Part shown: in pieces, positions 51,801 through 60,109 of the stretch
Numbering within the stretch: the first letter of the stretch is position 1
Layout of the letters: each line of letters starts with the position of its first letter
Origin: Streptomyces fulvoviolaceus
GTDB lineage: Bacteria; Actinomycetota; Actinomycetes; Streptomycetales; Streptomycetaceae
Assembly: GCF_000718165.1 (NCBI RefSeq)
Contig: NZ_JOEY01000015.1
Span: 62,001-126,000, forward strand
Direction of reading: 5' to 3'
DNA length: 64,000 nucleotides
Notes under the pieces: generated by a model
What the model was told of the DNA's origin: nothing
The model's input: only the letters and a program-made list of their open reading frames with translations
The model's database searches: none
Position numbers and translations under genes: made by a program

Positions 51801-54124
51801 TCGACACGGTCCGCCAGGCGGTCGGCCTCGCAGCGCCGCGCGGACAACTGGAGGTCCGCGGCGCGGGCGCCGAGCGGACGGTCGGGCGTCAGACGGTGCG
51901 CCACCTGTTCGTATGCGGTGCGGATGCGGCGCGAGGCGTCCCCGTCGACCGACGCCAACGCGCGCAGCAGGCCCAGGGGTTCGCAGGCGAGCAGAAAGCC
52001 CGGGTCCTCGATGAGCCCGGCCAGCCGGCCGGCGGCCGCGGCGTGGGTGGCCAGGTGCTGACGGACGTAGGGCACCGCGGCGAGCCAGTCCCGTCTGCCG
52101 TCGGCGACGGCCGGGACGACCGACACGAGGGCGTCGACGACGGCTCGCTGGATCTCGGCCGTCGCCCGCCCGGCCGTCCTGCGCAGATGCTCCGCCAACG
52201 CCTTGTGGTAGAGCCGGTACACCGAGCGCCAGTCGTCGTCGACCACCTCCGCCACGTACGCCTCGGCCACGTCGAGGGCCCAGGAGACGTCCGCCTCCGT
52301 GCACTCGACCCCGGAGATCACGCTGCTGAGCCTGGTCCAGATCCGTCCGCGCGGGAGGCCGGTGCCCTCGGAGAAGGCGAGGGCGAGCAGCATGCGGCGG
52401 ACCCGCGGCTCGTCGGGGCCGAAGCGGGCGAGGTAGTCGTCGAAGGCCTCGCCGATCTCGCTGGGCAACTCGTCCGCCCAGCCGGGGCGGTGGGTGTCGA
52501 CGGCGTTGCGGTCCGAACGCAGGGTGCGTGCGGTGGTCCGGGCGTAGAGGTACACCCCGGCGGCCCGGGCGGCGACTCCCGCAGCGACGGCCCGGGCGAG
52601 TTCGGGACGGTCGCGGTAGGGGCTGTGGACCTCCGGCTCCTCCGTGGCGAGGAGCATCTTGGTGACGTATCCGGCGACGTCGTCCCGCTCCGCCCGGTAG
52701 CCGGGACGGTCGAGGTCGATGCAGTGGAAGGTGGGGCCGAGCGGGGTGACCAGTTCACGGCGGGTGCCCACCAGCAGCCGTACGCCCTGGATCTCGGACA
52801 TGGGCCGTAGCAACTCGCGGGTGATCCGGCGAGGTTCGCCGTGTCCGCCGGCGTCGGCGGCCGTGTCGGAGCCGGCCTCGTCGACCGCGTCGACGACGAT
52901 GACGACGGGCGGGCCCTTACGGCCGCGGCGGGTGAGTTCCTGGAGGAGGGCGGCGGAGCCGTCGGCACTCACGCCCAGGTTGTCCGCGATGCGTTCGACG
53001 ATCTCGTCGAGCCGCTTGTGGCGGGCGTGCACCGCGGCCGTCACACAGCCCTCGGGGACGACCGTCGCGGCGTCGAGCGCGCCGAGGTCGAAGCGGGGAC
53101 GGTAGCCGGAATCGGACAGGGCGACGACCCGGCCCAGGACGGCCGACTTGCCGCAGCCCGGTTGGCCGGTGACGACCCGGCCCCGGCCGTCGCCCTCCTC
53201 ACCGGTCAGCCACGCGGTGAGTTCGGTGAGGACGCGGGCGCGCCCGCTGAAGTACAGGCCGTGCTCGGACTCGAACTCCACCCCTCGCGAGCGCGGCCCG
53301 AAGTGCTCGGTGAGGTCCTGCCCGGCGACCCGGCGCTGGATCTCCAGATCGGTGCCGATGGGCGGAAGCGCCTCCCGGTAACCGGAGTTGGGCAGGAACG
53401 GGGCCAGGCCGGTCACCAGTCCGCTGGCGAGCTCGGCGCGCTGGCCGAGGCCGTCCGCCTCGAACCGCTCATTGACGGCCTTCACCAGTTCGGCGAGGTC
53501 GAGGTACTGCTGCCGCTGCCCGGTCCGCCCGGTGGTGATCTCCACGGCGGAGCTCAGCGCGGCGACGAACTTCCCTTCCTCGGCTATGTCCTTGCGGCGG
53601 GCGGAGGCCAGGAACCACAGCCCGGTGGCAGTTCCCGCGCCGATGTTCCGGTAGGCGATCGACTGCAACGCGAGCGCGGCGGCCTCCGCACCGCCCGCCC
53701 CGCCGGCGCAGGTGTCCAGGACGAGCAGCAGATGGCGCAGCTCGCCCCGGCACAGGATGCGGACGAGGTCCTCGGTGGCCAGGGCCGTGGTCGCGGCGTC
53801 CTCGTCGGCCCGGGAGTCCCAGCACAGCAGGTAGTGCCGGTCCCGGTCCTGGACCAGGCCGTGTCCGGCGAAGTAGAGGACGACCACGTCGTCGGCGGTG
53901 AGGGCGGCGTCGGTGGACCAGTGGCGCAGCTTCTGGCGGATCTGCTCCGCGGTGTCGTACTCCCCGAGGCCGGACAGGACGGGCCGGTAGCCGAGTCCGG
54001 CGAACAGGTCGCGCACGGCGCGCACGTCCGCGGGGACCTGCCCCAGTTGTTCGCGCGCCGGGAGGTGGCAGTAGCGGCCCACACCCAGCGCGAGGAAGAA
54101 TCGCCGACCGACCCGCAGCGCCAT
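48875..54124 (-). CDS. Caspase-NTPase-WD40 conflict-system-like protein
   Basis: 1749 residues. Residues 1-240 are a caspase-like (C14) protease with catalytic His88 in YFAGHG and Cys139 in LVLDTCAGG. A STAND/NACHT-type NTPase follows, with Walker A GQPGCGKS (320-327) and Walker B VVIVVDAVDE (407-416), and a helical region up to ~780. Residues ~795-1749 hold about 21 WD40 blades (repeated LWDL or VWDL ends and AVTGGxDGTxR), enough for three seven-bladed propellers. The build fits NLR-like proteins: the propellers sense an invader or signal, the NTPase oligomerises, and the protease is released. No signal peptide or membrane helix. The adjacent hydrolase is cotranslated. A function in defence or cell death is inference. 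Confidence 0.86.
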   Translation of the reverse strand: MALRVGRRFFLALGVGRYCHLPAREQLGQVPADVRAVRDLFAGLGYRPVLSGLGEYDTAEQIRQKLRHWSTDAALTADDVVVLYFAGHGLVQDRDRHYLLCWDSRADEDAATTALATEDLVRILCRGELRHLLLVLDTCAGGAGGAEAAALALQSIAYRNIGAGTATGLWFLASARRKDIAEEGKFVAALSSAVEITTGRTGQRQQYLDLAELVKAVNERFEADGLGQRAELASGLVTGLAPFLPNSGYREALPPIGTDLEIQRRVAGQDLTEHFGPRSRGVEFESEHGLYFSGRARVLTELTAWLTGEEGDGRGRVVTGQPGCGKSAVLGRVVALSDSGYRPRFDLGALDAATVVPEGCVTAAVHARHKRLDEIVERIADNLGVSADGSAALLQELTRRGRKGPPVVIVVDAVDEAGSDTAADAGGHGEPRRITRELLRPMSEIQGVRLLVGTRRELVTPLGPTFHCIDLDRPGYRAERDDVAGYVTKMLLATEEPEVHSPYRDRPELARAVAAGVAARAAGVYLYARTTARTLRSDRNAVDTHRPGWADELPSEIGEAFDDYLARFGPDEPRVRRMLLALAFSEGTGLPRGRIWTRLSSVISGVECTEADVSWALDVAEAYVAEVVDDDWRSVYRLYHKALAEHLRRTAGRATAEIQRAVVDALVSVVPAVADGRRDWLAAVPYVRQHLATHAAAAGRLAGLIEDPGFLLACEPLGLLRALASVDGDASRRIRTAYEQVAHRLTPDRPLGARAADLQLSARRCEADRLADRVERLGVALPWTARWAWWSASGAHRLLSGHTRSVACVSVGHLDERPVTVTGSRDGTVRVWDLTTQRQIGEPLAMGVAVSAVAIGELGDYTVVLAGGVDGTVRIWDLSAGQPYGPPLTGHTNVIQVIRVCTLGGRTVVLTAGGDGTARLWDLAERRQLGAPLSGHRRTVWDAVLAKVDGRPLAVTGGDDKAVRIWDLGDVMDGGDARVDGSPLIGPAGGVRALCTGEVAGRTVLVVGDVTGTLGLWDLAERRQIGEPVVAHRYYERSGVLSAAMGRFGDRTVVLTCGREETRLWDLPSLRQLVPPLRGHMDDICAAALTSRGDTSLAVTVSSDRTARVWDLSADQPNDGHSGQVDAVAVQEIGGSPLALTGGADGTARLWDLRTREQIGRTMEGHKGRVLAVALGTVCGRPVAVTGGEDTQVRCWDPCTGRALGPELAGHTNVVRCVALGMLDGAAVLVSGGEDGTVRIWRQATGEPLGPPLDTHIGGVEYLAVRSVGRTLQIAVATALDHAYVWHVDAQGTRTLEAHLDLEELSLYARALGVSFLGDRPVVLSTREGNGVHVHDIATRASAGGPLVGHTNGVLRGTLARIGGRTLVASLAYDDTVRVWDLDTRSALDPPLEGMTRLSDVTRPCPSPALGTVDGAPVVLTAFTREVRVWDIGTMSPLGEPLCGVDRGLVSADVVAAPDGGAMVVTGSLYGGVRFHDLDTGAQVAPHITSSTFQVFHAAGARLNDETVVVTSNWTEADAWTLVPRRRLGKRFGTSWRASLHAVDGTAFVVSVAGDFTLHAWNPRTQAPVCPPMPGHTAQVMDLRTVRSGKRELLASASLDGTVRLWDLCTGEPVGEPLTGHERGAFSVDFVRHGSGLLVVGCGDGRLVFRDLATRAVGGPDLEPFPSRARALRAADIHGVPLLIAGDDFGLVRVWDTRHPGWSAELDVGGGINAVAAAPSGHVCLATDMGVVVLGLNVGDAVEPRGDDR

Positions 54125-54222
54125 CGTTCGCCCCCCGCAGCACTCCCGTCCACTGTAGCGGCGCGGTCACGCTCCGGGACCGTCCTTGGCACATGCCCAA
54201 CGGCCTTGTCCCCGGGCTTTGT

Positions 54223-55959
54223 TCAGCCGGAGACCGTGACCTGGCCCGCGCCCAGCCGCACTTCGAGCACGGGACCTTCCGTCCAGCGGACGACGAGGGT
54301 GTCCGGGCCGGTCACGTCGACGGTGACCGATGACGTCGGCGGCGCCGGGTCCGCCTCGGCGGTGAGCCGGGCCAGCGCCACGAAGAGGCCCGGCTCGGCA
54401 CCGACGACACCGGTCAGCTCGCCGACGGCGCCGGTCGGCCCGCCGTCGTCATCGGCCGGCGCGGCTGCCACTCCCGACAGCCCCGCGACAGGCAGGAGTT
54501 CGGAGCGCAGGCCCGGGCCCGCCGCCCAGCCCGTGACCCGGATCGGCGTCCCCTCGGGTACGTCCGTCACGCGGAACGCCCGTACCTCCACCGCGCTCCG
54601 CGCCAGCACGACGCTCGTCACCTCGCCACCGGAACCCGTCCGATGCCGCGAGGCCACCCACCCCTCCCCCACTCCCAACGGCTCGATCCCCGTACGGCTC
54701 GGATCGCCCCCGACGATCACGCTGTTGTCGTACGACGTCGAGGGCCACGTCACCGTCGAGTACGCGAGGCGCGTGTAGTACGGGTCGTAGCGGACGTCCT
54801 CGCTGCCGTGGTTGTGGAGGCGCACCAAGCCGTCCGAACTGGTCGACTGGATCAGCCAGTTGGGGGGCGCGATCGGCGTCACGGCGTCGGAGCGCTCGGC
54901 CGGGCCCGGTTCCTCGGCGGCCGTCCACACCGGGTGGTCCGCCGGCAGGAGCAGGCCGAGGAAGCCCTTGCTCGCCCAGTACGGCGAGGCCGGCCCCGAA
55001 TAGCCTTGCAGGACACGGGAGTCGGGGCCGTGCCAGCCCAGTGTGAGCAGGCCGTTGGAAGCCACCGCCCCGCGCTCCAGGAAGTACTTCAGCGCCCCGG
55101 ACGCCAGCCTCCGCGTCTCCCCCGGCGACAACGGCGTACGACCGGACAGCGCGCCCAGCCACAGCGGAGCCGTCGTCGCGAAGCGATACGTCAGCGACCG
55201 CCCCTGGTGCACCGGGGCGCCGTCGCCGCCGAACAAGCGGGCGTAGTCCTCGAGATGGCGGGAGAGCCGGTCGCCGTACAGGTCGAGGAGCCGGGCGTCG
55301 TCCGCGAGCCAGGCGTGCAGCACCGGGTAGAGGTGCATCGCCCAGCCGTTGTAGTAGTCGAACTTGCGGCCGTCGCCGTCGGTGTACCAGCCGTGGCCGA
55401 CGTACCACTGCTCGATGCGTTCCAGGCCGCGCTCGATCGCCTTGCGGGACGCGTCGGGCTCGTGGCCGATCTCCTGGAGGAAGCCGGCGACCGTGACGGG
55501 GAACAACTCCCAGTTGCAGGGCCAGGCTTCGGCGTGCAGGCCGTCGCCGAGCCAGGCCGCCGCCCGCTGCCGTACGCCCTCGTCCAGACGGTCCCACAGC
55601 AGCGGCTTCGTCAGCCGCAGCGCGAAGGCGATGGAGGCCGCCTCGACCAGCGGCTGGCTGCGGTCCTCGATACGGGGCCAGACGCCGGAGACGCCGGCGG
55701 CGAGACCGTCGGCGTACCGTTCCAGCACCGTCTCGTCCTGGCGGAAGGCCGCCAGCAGCAGCGTACGGGCGTAGCCCTCCAGGCCGTCGGAGAGCCGTCC
55801 CGACCAGCTCTCGTGGTCGCCGGGGAAGTGGTAGAGGGCGCGGTCCTCGGTGGCGTACGGCTCCACGGCGGCGAGCAGGGCGTCGGCGGCCGCCTCCCAG
55901 TGCGCGCGGGTGTAGCCGGTGTGCGGGCTGAGGGTGCGGTCCTCGGCGGGCAGGTGCAT
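54223..55959 (-). CDS. DUF2264 domain protein (putative glycosidase)
   Basis: 578 residues from ATG 55959. The N-terminal half is an alpha/alpha barrel of the DUF2264 type: TRAHWEAAADALLAAVEPYA, EDRSQPLVEAASIAFALRLTKPLLWD, WPCNWELFPVTVAGFLQEIG and DYYNGWAMHLYPVLHAW. A second, beta-rich part follows (GYSGPASPYWASKGFLGLLLPADHPVW and on). No signal peptide, so it is probably intracellular. DUF2264 proteins are believed to be glucuronidase-like, related to GH154, but I could not check this. Next to the rhamnogalacturonan genes it would remove terminal uronic acid. It ends 98 nt before the caspase-WD40 gene. Confidence 0.82.
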   Translation of the reverse strand: MHLPAEDRTLSPHTGYTRAHWEAAADALLAAVEPYATEDRALYHFPGDHESWSGRLSDGLEGYARTLLLAAFRQDETVLERYADGLAAGVSGVWPRIEDRSQPLVEAASIAFALRLTKPLLWDRLDEGVRQRAAAWLGDGLHAEAWPCNWELFPVTVAGFLQEIGHEPDASRKAIERGLERIEQWYVGHGWYTDGDGRKFDYYNGWAMHLYPVLHAWLADDARLLDLYGDRLSRHLEDYARLFGGDGAPVHQGRSLTYRFATTAPLWLGALSGRTPLSPGETRRLASGALKYFLERGAVASNGLLTLGWHGPDSRVLQGYSGPASPYWASKGFLGLLLPADHPVWTAAEEPGPAERSDAVTPIAPPNWLIQSTSSDGLVRLHNHGSEDVRYDPYYTRLAYSTVTWPSTSYDNSVIVGGDPSRTGIEPLGVGEGWVASRHRTGSGGEVTSVVLARSAVEVRAFRVTDVPEGTPIRVTGWAAGPGLRSELLPVAGLSGVAAAPADDDGGPTGAVGELTGVVGAEPGLFVALARLTAEADPAPPTSSVTVDVTGPDTLVVRWTEGPVLEVRLGAGQVTVSG

Positions 55960-56031
55960 GTGCGGTGTCGTTCCTTCCACGTCCAACATGGGCCTGGGGC
56001 GCCCCGGTTCCGGTCGAGGCGCCCCAGGGGC

Positions 56032-57075
56032 TCATCCCACCCGCACCAGGCCCTCGGGCACCAGGTGCCGGGCGGCGAGTTCGTCGCGGACCAGGCCCGC
56101 GTAGACCGTCGCACCGTGGACGGAGGTGTGGGTGTTGTCCCTTTTCTCGTTGTACAGATAGATCGCCTTGGAGCCTTCCACGCCCAGGGACTCCACCAGC
56201 GCCTTCGTCTTCGCCGTCAGGTCGATCAGCGGAACGTCCGCAGCCGCCGCGACGGAGCGGATGACCGCAGGATGGTCCACGCCGAGGCCGTTGACCAGTA
56301 GCGCGGTGTTGTTGTTCAGCGTGCCGTCGGAGTTGAACCAGCGTCGCACGATGGGCGTCACGAGGACAGGCTCCCCGCCCTTCTCGCGTACACCCGCGAC
56401 CAGTGTCTCCAGGTTCGCCCGGTACGTCGCCTCGTCGGTCGTCTTGTCGTTGTGGGCGAGCTGCACCAGGACGAGGTCGCCGGGACGGATCAGGGGCTGG
56501 ACGGTGGCCCAGAGCCGCGGCTCGGACAGATACGTCACCGTGCTCTCGCCGGAGTCTGCGTAGTTGGCGACGGACACGCCCTTGCGCAGGTACTGGGGCA
56601 GTCGCTGGCCCCAGCCGGAGTACGGGTCGCCGGGCTGGTCGCAGACCGTGGAGTCGCCGACGAGGAAGATCTGGCGGGTGTGCCGCGCGGCCGGGGTGAC
56701 GCGGATGTCGGCGAGCGCGGGGGCCGAGCCCCCGAGGACGAGGTCCAGGCCGGGGGTGCCGTCGGCGCCGGTCGGCTCGCCCTCCGGCGTACGGACGTTC
56801 ACGGTGAAGCTGCGGGCGACCCGCTCGCCGGCCGCGACGGCGGTCTCGGGGAGGAGCGAGCGCCGGGTCTCGCCGCTGACGGCGGTGCTCGACTCGGCGT
56901 CGCCGCCGAGGAGGACCTTCACGTCGTAGGTGCCGGCCGGGACGTCGAAGTGACAGGCGGTGGCGGTGCAGTTGTCGATGCCGAGCGGGCGTCCGGCGTG
57001 CGCCTGCGCCGGTACGGCGGTCAGTCCGGTGCTCAGTGCGACCGCCGCCAGCAGGGCGAGGTTGAAACGTCTCAT
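56032..57075 (-). CDS. Secreted GDSL rhamnogalacturonan acetylesterase-like protein
   Basis: 347 residues. Signal peptide MRRFNLALLAAVALSTGLTAVPAQAHA, then a small beta domain (about residues 30-130) that may bind carbohydrate. The SGNH core has FLVGDSTVCDQ (nucleophile Ser), GWGQRLPQYL, NYADSGESTVTYL, VLVQLAHNDKT and THTSVHGATVYAG with the late Asp-x-x-His region replaced by His in the HTSVHG loop. These fit the acetylesterases that deacetylate rhamnogalacturonan. RBS GGAGGAGC, 8 nt before ATG. It is divergent from the PL4 lyase, and two GAAAGCGCTTTC-like sites lie between them. Confidence 0.88.
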   Translation of the reverse strand: MRRFNLALLAAVALSTGLTAVPAQAHAGRPLGIDNCTATACHFDVPAGTYDVKVLLGGDAESSTAVSGETRRSLLPETAVAAGERVARSFTVNVRTPEGEPTGADGTPGLDLVLGGSAPALADIRVTPAARHTRQIFLVGDSTVCDQPGDPYSGWGQRLPQYLRKGVSVANYADSGESTVTYLSEPRLWATVQPLIRPGDLVLVQLAHNDKTTDEATYRANLETLVAGVREKGGEPVLVTPIVRRWFNSDGTLNNNTALLVNGLGVDHPAVIRSVAAAADVPLIDLTAKTKALVESLGVEGSKAIYLYNEKRDNTHTSVHGATVYAGLVRDELAARHLVPEGLVRVG

Positions 57076-57129
57076 TCGCGGCTCCTCCTGGAGACGACAA
57101 GGCCTGGCGGCTGGACCGTACCGCTCTGG

Positions 57130-57141
57130 GCAAGCGCTTTC
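57130..57141. promoter_or_regulatory. Candidate LacI-type operator (GCAAGCGCTTTC)
   Basis: Differs from the palindrome GAAAGCGCTTTC at one of 12 positions. It lies 55 nt upstream of the minus-strand acetylesterase start, at the proximal promoter, in the divergent region shared with the PL4 lyase. Confidence 0.6.
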
Positions 57142-57183
57142 TAGCCCCTGTACCGATTTCACAAGATTGCCAACCTCCCGCAA

Positions 57184-57199
57184 GCGAAAGCCCTTTCGC
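57184..57199. promoter_or_regulatory. Candidate LacI-type operator (perfect inverted repeat)
   Basis: GCGAAAG-CC-CTTTCGC is a perfect inverted repeat with 7-nt arms, 70 nt upstream of the PL4 lyase start. The inner GAAAGCCCTTTC differs from GAAAGCGCTTTC at one position. With the site at 57130 it gives each of the two divergent genes its own copy. Confidence 0.65.
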
Positions 57200-57268
57200 G
57201 AAATCGATTCAACTGTCACTCTCCAAAGCACCCGCACCACCCCCACACGTCTCGAAGGAGGCACCCCC

Positions 57269-58951
57269 ATGTCCGAATCCGCTGTGAACAGACCGGTAGG
57301 ACGCCGCACCTTCGTCCTCGGCACCGCGGCCGCCGCAGGCACGGCCGCCCTCGCCGGGCCGCTCGCCCAGACCGCGTCCGCAGCGTCCTTCGGCTACACC
57401 GACGACGGCTCGAACTACGTCGTCGACACCGGCGCCAACCTCGTCTTCAAGGTCAGCAAGACCAACGGCGACCTGACCTCGCTGGTCTACCGCGGCACGG
57501 AGTACCAGGGCTACGGCGGCAAGAACTCGCACATCGAGTCCGGCCTCGGCACCTCGACCGTGAGCATCAAGCAGTCCGGTACGACGATCCTGATCTCGGT
57601 CGCGTACGGCACGCTGAAGCACTACTACGCGGCCCGCAGCGGCGAGAACAACGTCTATCTGTGGACCAACCGGGCCGACACCTCGGTCGCGTCGACCCGC
57701 TTCATCCTGCGGGTCAAGGCAGGCCTGTTCCTCAACGACGAGCCCGACTCCTACACATACGCCCCCACCACCATCGAGGCCTCGGACGTCTTCGCGAAGT
57801 CCGACGGCCAGACCCGCTCGAAGCACTACTCGAAGCTGCGGGTCATCGACTACAACTACGTCGGCTGGAGCGCGAACGGCGTCGGCCTGTGGATCGTCCG
57901 CTCCAACCACGAGAAGGCCTCCGGCGGCCCGTTCTACCGCTCTCTGCTGCGGCACCAGAGCGCGGACGGCGGCGGTCTCTACGAGATCCTGCACTACGCC
58001 CAGAACCAGACCGAGAACGAGCGCTTCGGCCTCCAGGGCCCCTACGTCATCGCCCTCACGGACGGCGGCGCGCCCTCCTCCTCGCTGTACCCGGGCACCC
58101 TCACCACCTCGTGGGCGGACTCGCTCGGCATCTCCGGATACGTCGCCTCGGGCGGCCGCGGCCGGGTCGCCGGCGTCGGCATCACCGGGCGGGACACGTC
58201 GTACGCGTACACGGTCGGGCTCGCCAACTCCGCCGCCCAGTACTGGGGTTCGGCCAGGTCCTCGGACGGCTACTTCTCCATCGGCGGCGTCCTTGCGGGG
58301 ACGTACACGCTGACCGTCTTCAAGGGTGAACTCGCCGTCTACACCAGCTCGGTGAGCGTCAGTGCGGGCGGGACGACCACCCTCAACACCCTCGCGATCC
58401 CGTCCTCGAACGACCCGAGCAACGCGAGCGCGATCTGGCGCATCAACAACTGGAACGGCACGCCCAGCGGCTTCAAGAACGCCGACCTGATGTTGTACGC
58501 CCACCCGTCCGACGTCCGCGCCTCCTCCTGGACCGGCAACGTCGTGATCGGCAGCGGCACCGAGACCTCGGCCTTCCCCTGCTACCTCTGGAAGGACGTC
58601 AACAGCGGCCTCATCGTCTACTTCAAGCTGACGGCCGCCCAGGCCGCCGCCGCGCACACCCTGCGCATCGGCGTGACGACGGCCTACGCCAACGGCCGCC
58701 CGCAGGTCGTCATCAACGACACCTGGACCTCCGCCGTCCCCTCGCCACCCACCCAGCCGAGCACCCGGTCGCTGACCGTGGGCTCGTACCGGGGCAACAA
58801 CAACACGTTCACCTACAGCGTGCCGGCGTCCGCCTGGCTGACGGACACCAGCGCCTACAACACGCTGAAGATCTACGTGGCGAGCGGTTCGGGGACGACG
58901 TCCTACCTCAGTGCGGGTACGTCGATCGACGCGATCGACCTGCTGGCCTGA
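57269..58951 (+). CDS. Secreted rhamnogalacturonan lyase (PL4-like)
   Basis: 560 residues. A GRRTFVLGTAAAAG twin-arginine-like signal is cut near ASAA (residue ~39). The N-terminal super-sandwich (VVDTGANLVFKVSKTNGDLTSLVYRGTEYQGYG, IESGLGTSTVSIKQSG) and the RHQSADGGGLYEILHYAQNQTENERFGLQGPYVIALTDGG block fit PL4 rhamnogalacturonan lyases. A fibronectin-III-like middle and a C-terminal carbohydrate-binding jelly roll (WRINNWNGTPSGFKNADLMLYAHPSD, TSIDAIDLLA) complete the family's three-domain form. It would cut the rhamnose-galacturonate backbone by beta-elimination. RBS GAAGGAGG before ATG 57269. A strong terminator follows. Confidence 0.9.
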   Translation: MSESAVNRPVGRRTFVLGTAAAAGTAALAGPLAQTASAASFGYTDDGSNYVVDTGANLVFKVSKTNGDLTSLVYRGTEYQGYGGKNSHIESGLGTSTVSIKQSGTTILISVAYGTLKHYYAARSGENNVYLWTNRADTSVASTRFILRVKAGLFLNDEPDSYTYAPTTIEASDVFAKSDGQTRSKHYSKLRVIDYNYVGWSANGVGLWIVRSNHEKASGGPFYRSLLRHQSADGGGLYEILHYAQNQTENERFGLQGPYVIALTDGGAPSSSLYPGTLTTSWADSLGISGYVASGGRGRVAGVGITGRDTSYAYTVGLANSAAQYWGSARSSDGYFSIGGVLAGTYTLTVFKGELAVYTSSVSVSAGGTTTLNTLAIPSSNDPSNASAIWRINNWNGTPSGFKNADLMLYAHPSDVRASSWTGNVVIGSGTETSAFPCYLWKDVNSGLIVYFKLTAAQAAAAHTLRIGVTTAYANGRPQVVINDTWTSAVPSPPTQPSTRSLTVGSYRGNNNTFTYSVPASAWLTDTSAYNTLKIYVASGSGTTSYLSAGTSIDAIDLLA

Positions 58952-58960
58952 ACTCCGCTG

Positions 58961-58986
58961 CCCGGCACCGTGGTCGCGGTGCCGGG
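58961..58986 (+). terminator. Hairpin terminator after PL4 lyase gene
   Basis: CCCGGCACCG (58961-58970) pairs with CGGTGCCGGG (58977-58986) around a 6-nt loop, 9 nt after the stop. Confidence 0.82.
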
Positions 58987-59040
58987 TTCGGCCGACGGAC
59001 GGCGTGGTATGCCACCCCTACCCAAGGGGAGGGTGGCGAA

Positions 59041-60018
59041 GTGGGTCACGAGGATCTGGTGACGGAGGCGGTCAGGGCCCAGGTGGCGGCCGAGTCCGAG
59101 AGATGGCTGAGGGCAGGTCTGTCCACCGAGCGCTGCGACCGGCCGGCGGCCGAGGCCGCGGTCGCCGAGGTGTACCGGGCCCACGGCATGCCCGCCCCGC
59201 GGACGGTGGTGTGGATGGACTCACCGCTCGGTGGCGCGCTGGCGTTCTGGCTGCTGCGCCACGGGTGTGAGGACCGGCTGGACGGAACGCTGGTCGGGGG
59301 CGCCGTCGCCGGACCGCCGATACGGGTACCGCAGGCGTTCGCCCGGCAGGCCGAGGAGCGGATCCTCGAACAGATCCCGGCGCGGGAGGACACACCCGGG
59401 CGGCCGGAAGCCGGGCGGGAGAGACGGCGGCTGACCGGCACGTTCTCGGACACCAGCGGGGCGCAGGCACAGCTGGTGGAGGTTCTCGGTCATCCCCTGT
59501 TCGACCAGCTCGACTTCTACTGGCTGCAGGACGTGCGCGGCGCCTACGAGCTGGAACAGGAGATGAGCAGGATCTTCGCCTGGCCGACCCACGCATGCCT
59601 GTCCCACATCGGCGGGCTGACGTACAAGGACCTGCTGGGGAGGGTCCGCGGTCCGGTTCCGGAGCGCATCGCGCAGCCCGAGCGGGACGGGGACGTCATC
59701 ACGCCGCCACCGCCGCCGAGCCGGGAACAGATCTACTTCCACGAGCAGTTCGGCGGCAGACTGGACTACTGGGCCGCGCCCTTCGAGTTGATCCGCTGGC
59801 GCTGCACCCTGGCCGCCGCCGGCCTGCCCGCGTCACCGACGCTGGATGCCGTGCAGGAGGCCTTGTACCGGTCCGGCGGGTGGTGGCCGCTGGAAGACGC
59901 CGTCGTCCTCGTGGAGCGGCCGGTCGTCCTGCGGTACGAGGAGGCGGTCACGGACGCTCCCGCGTCGAGGAACGTGCTGGTCCGGTACGCGGACGGCTAC
60001 CACGTGGCGAGCCCGTAG
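59041..60018 (+). CDS. DUF6745-like protein
   Basis: 325 residues from GTG 59041 after GGGGAGG. The opening RPAAEAAVAEVYRAHGMPAPRTVVWMDSPLGGALAFWL and the C-terminal SGGWWPLEDAVVLVERP ... NVLVRYADGYHV are hallmarks of DUF6745, a family widespread in actinomycetes with no known biochemical role. No signal peptide, no membrane helix and no catalytic motif recognised. It stands between two terminators, so it is a single-gene unit unrelated by context to the pectin genes around it. Confidence 0.72.
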   Translation: MGHEDLVTEAVRAQVAAESERWLRAGLSTERCDRPAAEAAVAEVYRAHGMPAPRTVVWMDSPLGGALAFWLLRHGCEDRLDGTLVGGAVAGPPIRVPQAFARQAEERILEQIPAREDTPGRPEAGRERRRLTGTFSDTSGAQAQLVEVLGHPLFDQLDFYWLQDVRGAYELEQEMSRIFAWPTHACLSHIGGLTYKDLLGRVRGPVPERIAQPERDGDVITPPPPPSREQIYFHEQFGGRLDYWAAPFELIRWRCTLAAAGLPASPTLDAVQEALYRSGGWWPLEDAVVLVERPVVLRYEEAVTDAPASRNVLVRYADGYHVASP

Positions 60019-60047
60019 CGGACTCGGGGACCTGTCTGGATGCGGTA

Positions 60048-60085
60048 GGCCCGCCGGGGTGGGTCGCCCCGGACCCCGGCGGGCC
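60048..60085. terminator. Bidirectional hairpin terminator
   Basis: GGCCCGCCGGGGT (60048-60060) and ACCCCGGCGGGCC (60073-60085) are perfectly complementary around a 12-nt loop. It lies between two converging genes, 30 nt from the plus-strand stop and 25 nt from the minus-strand stop, so it can serve both. Confidence 0.88.
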
Positions 60086-60109
60086 GTCGTGCGTGTCGGT
60101 CTCCGAACG

